10,011 nucleotides of DNA, taken from positions 1 to 10,011 of the forward strand of contig JBBRZG010000132.1 of assembly GCA_038236905.1 (NCBI GenBank), read 5' to 3'. The notes beneath the pieces are model-generated. The model did no database searches. It had not been told where the DNA came from and saw nothing but the letters and a program-made list of their open reading frames with translations. Shown in pieces: positions 5,957 through 10,011 of the stretch. The DNA is from UKL13-2 sp038236905. GTDB lineage: Bacteria; Pseudomonadota; Gammaproteobacteria; Burkholderiales; Usitatibacteraceae. Position 1 is the stretch's first letter, and every line of letters starts with the position of its first letter. A program made the position numbers and the translations under genes.

Positions 5957-6910
5957 CTAGTTTCCCGTCACCATCGCCATCACCGCCATTCGCACTGCAA
6001 TGCCAAACGTGACCTGCGGCAAAATAACGCTTTGCGTACCATCCGCAATCCCTGATTCAATCTCAACTCCGCGATTCATCGGGCCCGGGTGCATCACAAT
6101 CGCATCAGGCTTGGCGCGCGCGAGCTTTTCAGCGGTCAATCCGTAGCTCTTGAAATATTCATGCGAGCTTGGTAGCAAGCTGCCTGACATCCGCTCGTTT
6201 TGCAGGCGCAACATAATCACCACGTCGCAGCCCTCCAGCCCGCGTTGCATATCATGATGCACAGTCACGCCCATGCGCTCCACAGCGGTTGGGATCAACG
6301 TTTTGGGGCCAATCACGCGCACATCCGGACAGCCCAGCGTGGTCAGCGCATGGATGCCCGAGCGTGCCACCCGCGAGTGCAAAATATCGCCGACAATCGC
6401 CACCGATAGATTGTGAAACGATTTTTTGTAATGCCGAATCGTGTACATATCCAGCAAGCCCTGCGTCGGATGAGCGTGGCGGCCATCACCGGCGTTAATC
6501 ACCGCAATACCTGGTTTAACGTGTTGCGCGATCAAATGCGCCGCACCAGATTCGGCATGCCGCACGACAAACATATCTGCGTTCATGGCGGCCAGATTGT
6601 CGATCGTGTCGAGCAACGATTCACCCTTGCTGGCACTCGAAGCATTGATGTTGAGATTAATCACGTCGGCCGATAGTCGTTTCGCCGCGATCTCAAAAGT
6701 GGTGCGGGTGCGGGTTGAATTTTCAAAAAATAAATTGAATACGGATTTGCCCCGTAGCAGCGGTACTTTTTTGACATCACGATCACCGACGCTGACGAAT
6801 TGATCGGCGGTTTCCAGGATCTGCTCAATCAGTTTTCGCGGCAGTCCTTCGGTGGTGAGCAAATGCTTGAGCGTTTTATCAGCATTAAGTTGAGGATTTG
6901 CAGTGAGCAC
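5957..6910 (-). CDS. pyrB: Aspartate carbamoyltransferase catalytic chain
   Basis: Condenses carbamoyl phosphate with aspartate to N-carbamoylaspartate, the second step of pyrimidine synthesis. 317 residues. Carbamoyl-phosphate motif FFENSTRTRTTFE starts at 61 (STRTR at 65-69); the mobile loop SASKGES (Lys95) follows at 92-98; HPTQ is at 147-150; RLQNER at 235-240; MHPGPMNRGVEI, with the aspartate-side PGP loop, starts at 273. The N-terminus (NPQLNADKTLKHLLTTEGLP) is longer than in E. coli PyrB and resembles the Pseudomonas-type extension that helps bind effector nucleotides. Together with the adjacent PyrC' this marks a class A enzyme; no pyrI regulatory gene is seen. The start is GTG at 6910, supported by AGGAAAG about 7 nt upstream. 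It begins 1 nt after the pyrR stop. Confidence 0.98.
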   Translation of the reverse strand: MLTANPQLNADKTLKHLLTTEGLPRKLIEQILETADQFVSVGDRDVKKVPLLRGKSVFNLFFENSTRTRTTFEIAAKRLSADVINLNINASSASKGESLLDTIDNLAAMNADMFVVRHAESGAAHLIAQHVKPGIAVINAGDGRHAHPTQGLLDMYTIRHYKKSFHNLSVAIVGDILHSRVARSGIHALTTLGCPDVRVIGPKTLIPTAVERMGVTVHHDMQRGLEGCDVVIMLRLQNERMSGSLLPSSHEYFKSYGLTAEKLARAKPDAIVMHPGPMNRGVEIESGIADGTQSVILPQVTFGIAVRMAVMAMVTGN

Positions 6911-6911
6911 G

Positions 6912-7409
6912 TCAGACTTTCCTGGCCATTACATCAAAACGTAGCGTGCCGCTCACCGCATCTTGGGTGAGGGCCAGTTCTTGATCCGCACTGAGCGCCA
7001 TGGTCATGGCGACAAAATCGGCGTGGTAGGGCAATTCGCGCCCGCCGCGGTCGACGAGGCACGCTAGTTTCACGCTTGCAGGTCGACCAAAATCAAAAAT
7101 TTCATTGAGCGCCGCGCGTAATGAACGTCCGGTGTGAATCACGTCATCGACCAGCAAAATATGGCGGTCTTCAATGCTGAAATTAATATCGGTGGACTTT
7201 TTTTGTGGATGCAGGCCAATGCTTGAAAAATCATCGCGATGTAGCGTGACCGCAAGCGTGCCGAACGGATTTGCGGTGCCTAAAATTTTATGCAAACGCT
7301 CTGCCACCCATGCGCCGCCCGTGTGAATGCCGATAATGGCCGTAGCGCCATCAAGGCGGCCTATTTTTTCTGCCAGTAACTCAATCATCGGTTCGGCATC
7401 AAGCTGCAT
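6912..7409 (-). CDS. pyrR: PyrR-type phosphoribosyltransferase / pyrimidine regulator
   Basis: A 165-residue type I phosphoribosyltransferase. The PRPP-binding signature HILLVDDVIHTGRSLRAAL spans 83-101, the first PRPP loop is GIHTGGAW (27-34), and the family-specific CLVDRGGRELPYHAD is at 117-131. LHRDDFSSIG (57-66) resembles the LYRDD segment of Bacillus PyrR. In Gram-positives PyrR binds pyr mRNA with UMP to cause attenuation and also has uracil phosphoribosyltransferase activity. In proteobacteria it is commonly encoded just before pyrB, but its mode of action there is less settled. It is about 11 residues shorter at the N-terminus than Bacillus PyrR. The ATG overlaps the end of ruvX by 11 nt, leaving no room for an attenuator directly in front of pyrR or pyrB. 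Confidence 0.93.
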   Translation of the reverse strand: MQLDAEPMIELLAEKIGRLDGATAIIGIHTGGAWVAERLHKILGTANPFGTLAVTLHRDDFSSIGLHPQKKSTDINFSIEDRHILLVDDVIHTGRSLRAALNEIFDFGRPASVKLACLVDRGGRELPYHADFVAMTMALSADQELALTQDAVSGTLRFDVMARKV

Positions 7410-7905
7410 CGCGTGCTTTCATATTTTTCTGTGTTTGTTGTTCATCAAAAAAAGCCTGCAAAATGATTTGCGCAGATACCGCATCCAGAAGCGCTTTCCG
7501 CGATTTTTGTACTTTCTGGCTGTGGTTTCGACCTATTTTGACGCCTTGTTCATGTAGCTGGCGGGCGGCTTCGGCCGAGGTCAGATACTCGTTTACATAG
7601 TTCACCGGCAGATGATATTGCTCGGTGAGCCGGTTGCCAAACTTTTTGGCGAGATGCGCAATCGGATGCGGGTCATTCTCCACGGGAGATTCATATTGTG
7701 CTTCGCCAATCACAAACTGCGTGGGATGCCATTCCGCCACCAGCTTTTCAACGGCAGCAAGGCGATCAATATTCGTTTCAACCTGCAACGTGGTGACCGG
7801 ATGAGCGATGCCCAACTCAAGATTGCCGATCGCCACGCCAATTCGCTTCAAACCAAAATCAAATGCCATCACCGCCCCGGCAGAATTCTTTGGGGCCATG
7901 TTCAT
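7399..7905 (-). CDS. ruvX: RuvX/YqgF-family putative Holliday junction resolvase
   Basis: A 168-residue RNase H-fold protein of the YqgF family, linked to pre-16S rRNA 5'-end processing in E. coli and to junction resolution in other bacteria. The first strand AFDFGLKRIGVAIGN (14-28) carries catalytic Asp16. The second acidic residue is Glu106 in NEYLTSAEA, where most relatives have DER-T; the third is Asp141 in LLDAVSAQIILQAFFD. Unusually, the GLP-x-x-x-DG motif after the third strand is replaced by GEAQYESPVEND (67-78). The catalytic triad looks complete. ATG at 7905 overlaps the algH stop as ATGA; a second in-frame ATG lies at 7899. The algH-ruvX pair is widely conserved in proteobacteria. 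Confidence 0.93.
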   Translation of the reverse strand: MNMAPKNSAGAVMAFDFGLKRIGVAIGNLELGIAHPVTTLQVETNIDRLAAVEKLVAEWHPTQFVIGEAQYESPVENDPHPIAHLAKKFGNRLTEQYHLPVNYVNEYLTSAEAARQLHEQGVKIGRNHSQKVQKSRKALLDAVSAQIILQAFFDEQQTQKNMKARDAA

Positions 7906-8495
7906 GCGTGGCCCGCAACATCGGACAAATTGGCGTAGTTCAAGCCCAGCAGTGCCATCGCCGCGCTTAACCGCTCCGCTGGCGGCAAAGCGAAAACGAT
8001 ATCGACCTCTGCAGCCACGCTAAGCCAGCCATTGCGGGCCACTTCGTCTTCCAGTTGGCCCGGCCCCCAGCCAGCGTAGCCCAGTGTGACCAACACACGC
8101 GATGGGCCTTCGCCTTTGGCAATGGCTTCTAAAATATCTTTGGACGTGGTGAGACCGAACTCATCGTCAATCTTCAGGGTGGAATTCCATTCGCCCAGCG
8201 GCTGGTGCAGCACAAAACCGCGATCCATCAATACCGGCCCGCCGAACAGCACATTGGTTTCGCGAAGTGCTGCATCATCTAGCGCAATATCGATTTCGCC
8301 AAACAAACCCGCGAGGGTGAGGTCAATTGGTTTATTCACCACCACGCCAATCGCACCCTTTTCGGAATGCTCACAGATCAATGTTAGTGTTTTGGAAAAA
8401 TAGGGATCTGCCATGCCCGGCATGGCGATTAAAAAATGATTACTGAGCGAGCCGCTCAGGGAATCAATAGCAATTTTTGGGTGGCGTTTTTTCAA
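7902..8495 (-). CDS. algH: YqgE/AlgH family protein (DUF179, UPF0301)
   Basis: A 197-residue cytosolic protein of the YqgE/AlgH family, whose biochemical role is unresolved; in Pseudomonas algH was reported to affect alginate production. Family signatures are clear: NHFLIAMPGMADPYFSKTL (19-37), ICEHSEKGAIGVVVNKP (40-56), LFGGPV (88-93) and LVTLGYAGWGPGQLEDEV, ending near residue 151. The start is uncertain. An in-frame TGA lies two codons upstream of the TTG at 8495 and no ATG precedes the conserved NHFLIAMP block, so TTG is the best choice, although the preceding GAGAG is too close for a good ribosome binding site. It is the first gene of the algH-ruvX-pyrR-pyrB-pyrC' operon, so its 5' region probably controls the pyr genes. 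Confidence 0.94.
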   Translation of the reverse strand: MKKRHPKIAIDSLSGSLSNHFLIAMPGMADPYFSKTLTLICEHSEKGAIGVVVNKPIDLTLAGLFGEIDIALDDAALRETNVLFGGPVLMDRGFVLHQPLGEWNSTLKIDDEFGLTTSKDILEAIAKGEGPSRVLVTLGYAGWGPGQLEDEVARNGWLSVAAEVDIVFALPPAERLSAAMALLGLNYANLSDVAGHA

Positions 8496-8570
8496 CTCTC
8501 AGGCACTTTTTGCTAAATTACTCGTCCACACGTTGCATAATTTTACGCTGAACCACTTTAAGGTGCACCT
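8496..8570. promoter_or_regulatory. Divergent algH-operon/photolyase promoter region
   Basis: Only 75 nt separate the two divergent starts. On the plus strand CATAAT (8536-8541) is a good -10 for the photolyase gene, but the best -35-like TTGCTA (8510-8515) is 20 nt away, longer than ideal. On the minus strand TAAAAT (plus-strand 8542-8537) could be the operon -10, without a clear -35. I find no PyrR-binding stem, no LexA box and no attenuator. Both flanking genes start with TTG. Confidence 0.4.
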
Positions 8571-8571
8571 T
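8560..8571. promoter_or_regulatory. 12-bp palindrome covering the photolyase ribosome binding site
   Basis: AAGGTGCACCTT is a perfect palindrome. Its left half is the Shine-Dalgarno (AAGG, 7 nt before the start) and its last base is the first base of the TTG start codon. In RNA the AAGG and CCUU arms could pair around a UGCA loop and hide the site; in DNA it could be an operator. Confidence 0.45.
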
Positions 8572-10010
8572 TGTCTTCATCCTCGGTTTTATTCTGGTTC
8601 CGCCGCGATCTTCGCTCGCACGATAACGTCGGTTTGCATCAGGCTTTAACGTCGTATAAAAAAGTCTACTGCGCGTTCATTTTTGATCGCGATATCCTCG
8701 ACAAATTGCCCTCGAAGCAAGACCGTCGAGTCGAATTCATTTGGGAAAGTGTTGCCGAATTAAAGGCTTCACTTGAATCGCTCGGCGGCGATTTGATTGT
8801 GCAATATGCTTCTGCGCGCGCCTCGATTCCTGCGTTGGCGGCCGCTCTCAAGGTTGATGCGGTTTACACCAATACGGATTACGAGCCACATGCGGTCGCA
8901 CGCGACGGCGAGATCAGCAAAATTCTGGCTGATGACGGCATCGACTTCTGCACTTTCAAAGACACGGTGATTTTTGAAAAAAATGAAGTGCTTACCCAAG
9001 CTGGCGGCACCTTCAGCGTTTTTACGCCCTATAAAAATGCGTGGCTGAAGCGACTTCACGATGCCGATTTGGCACCTCGGGCGATCGCAGAACATCGCGA
9101 CAGCTTCGCGAAAACCAAACTTGCCGAGGCAATGCCAACAATGGCGTCAATGGGTTTTGAGCAAACCAATCTAGCGTCGTTTATACGCGCGGGTATGTCG
9201 GGCGCAGCCGCACTTCGCGATGATTTTATTGAACGCATGGCTGACTATAAAGAAGCGCGCGATTTGCCGAGCGTGAAAGGCGTCTCGTATTTGTCGGTGC
9301 ATAACCGCTTTGGCACGATTTCGATCCGCGAATTGGCGGGTATTGCTTATGCCGAGACGTTACGCAGAAAAAATATTGGCGCAGAAACATGGCTGTCCGA
9401 ATTGATTTGGCGGGATTTTTATTTTCAGATTATTTTTCATCATCCGCACGCCGCCGAATCGGCGTTTCGACCGGAATATGATGCGATTCAATGGCCGAAC
9501 GAGAAAGAACTATTCACCGCCTGGTGCGGAGCCAGAACCGGCTATCCGCTGATTGATGCCGCCATGCGCCAGCTTAACCAAACCGGCTATATGCACAACC
9601 GGTTGCGCATGATTGTGGCGAGCTTTCTGACCAAGGATCTGCTGATCGATTATCGCTGGGGCGAAAAATATTTCGCCGATAACCTGAATGATTTTGATTT
9701 ATCCGCCAACAACGGTGGCTGGCAATGGGCGGCATCGACCGGCTGCGATGCGCAACCCTATTTCCGCATTTTCAACCCGATCACGCAATCAGAACGGTTT
9801 GACACTCAGGGCAAATTTATTCGCAAATATGTGCCGGAATTAAAAGATGTGCCCGACAAGTTCATTCATGCGCCGTGGTTGATGCCGCCGCTCGAACAGC
9901 AAGCGCGGGAATGTGTCATTGGTCGCGATTATCCGCTGCCGATTGTGGATCACGCCACGCAGCGGGATCGTGCGTTAGCGCTTTACAAGACGGTGAAAGG
10001 CCAAAAATAA
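8571..10010 (+). CDS. phrB: Deoxyribodipyrimidine photolyase (class I, cryptochrome/photolyase family)
   Basis: A complete 479-residue flavoprotein that repairs UV-induced cyclobutane pyrimidine dimers using blue light (E. coli PhrB is 472). The N-terminal antenna domain (about 1-130) opens LFWFRRDLRSHDN. The FAD/catalytic domain includes LSVHNRFGTIS (241-251), ELIWRDFYFQ (277-286), GYPLIDAAMRQLNQTGYMHN from 324, the NNGGWQWAASTG block (380-391) and PYFRIFNP (396-403). Residues equivalent to E. coli Trp306 and Trp382 are Trp308 and Trp384. The middle Trp359 is Tyr361 here, with a Trp at 363. STGCDA replaces the usual STGTDA. The second chromophore (folate or deazaflavin) cannot be told by eye, and a cryptochrome role is not excluded. 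Start is TTG with AAGG 7 nt upstream; no in-frame ATG fits the conserved N-terminus. No terminator is visible, as the window ends 1 nt after the stop. Confidence 0.96.
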   Translation: MSSSSVLFWFRRDLRSHDNVGLHQALTSYKKVYCAFIFDRDILDKLPSKQDRRVEFIWESVAELKASLESLGGDLIVQYASARASIPALAAALKVDAVYTNTDYEPHAVARDGEISKILADDGIDFCTFKDTVIFEKNEVLTQAGGTFSVFTPYKNAWLKRLHDADLAPRAIAEHRDSFAKTKLAEAMPTMASMGFEQTNLASFIRAGMSGAAALRDDFIERMADYKEARDLPSVKGVSYLSVHNRFGTISIRELAGIAYAETLRRKNIGAETWLSELIWRDFYFQIIFHHPHAAESAFRPEYDAIQWPNEKELFTAWCGARTGYPLIDAAMRQLNQTGYMHNRLRMIVASFLTKDLLIDYRWGEKYFADNLNDFDLSANNGGWQWAASTGCDAQPYFRIFNPITQSERFDTQGKFIRKYVPELKDVPDKFIHAPWLMPPLEQQARECVIGRDYPLPIVDHATQRDRALALYKTVKGQK

Positions 10011-10011
10011 T

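Noticed and set aside
5597..6055. Plus-strand open frame of 152 codons across pyrC' and pyrB
   Set aside because: It is antisense to two overlapping well-defined genes and its Arg/Ser-rich composition is typical of shadow frames.

Overview
The window is an ordinary chromosomal segment from a proteobacterium, most likely a betaproteobacterium of moderate GC content. IlvA opens in the style I recall for Burkholderiales-type threonine ammonia-lyases (DYLKRILTARVYDVA). The order algH(yqgE)-ruvX(yqgF)-pyrR-pyrB-pyrC' is a recurrent proteobacterial cluster, common in Betaproteobacteria. The small lipoprotein also resembles a Burkholderiales family from memory. No phage, insertion sequence, CRISPR array, tRNA or rRNA is visible. 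Ten of the eleven genes have a recognisable family.

Layout, left to right. (1) 1-199 has no gene. (2) A small VOC/glyoxalase-fold protein on the minus strand (200-580) is divergent from a 155-residue lipoprotein on the plus strand (793-1260). The gap between them holds nested inverted repeats. (3) A strong bidirectional hairpin terminator (1308-1347) separates the lipoprotein from the convergent ilvA (1362-2873, minus). (4) ilvA is divergent from rpiA (3027-3704, plus), which is preceded by a well-positioned 15-codon leader ORF. (5) A stand-alone phoU (3845-4555, plus) follows, with a good Pho box and -10 in front of it. (6) A second bidirectional terminator (4596-4626) separates phoU from the minus-strand operon. 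(7) That operon reads algH-ruvX-pyrR-pyrB-pyrC' (8495 down to 4672), with overlaps of 4 and 11 nt and then gaps of 1 nt. (8) Divergent from it is a complete class I photolyase gene (8571-10010, plus).

How the genes work together. pyrB and pyrC' encode the catalytic chain and the dihydroorotase-like partner of a Pseudomonas-type (class A) aspartate transcarbamoylase. The partner has lost its metal-binding histidines, so it is predicted to be structural, and an active dihydroorotase must be encoded elsewhere. pyrR upstream suggests nucleotide-responsive control, but I see no PyrR-type attenuator in the operon. ilvA (isoleucine branch), rpiA (pentose phosphate pathway, ribose-5-phosphate for PRPP) and the pyr genes are all anabolic housekeeping functions. 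phoU links the region to phosphate signalling.

Nothing here looks like a wholly new system. The points most worth a second look are the inactive dihydroorotase, the phoU Pho box, the rpiA leader ORF, the Trp-to-Tyr change in the photolyase electron-transfer chain, the palindrome over the photolyase start, and the nested inverted repeats upstream of the lipoprotein.
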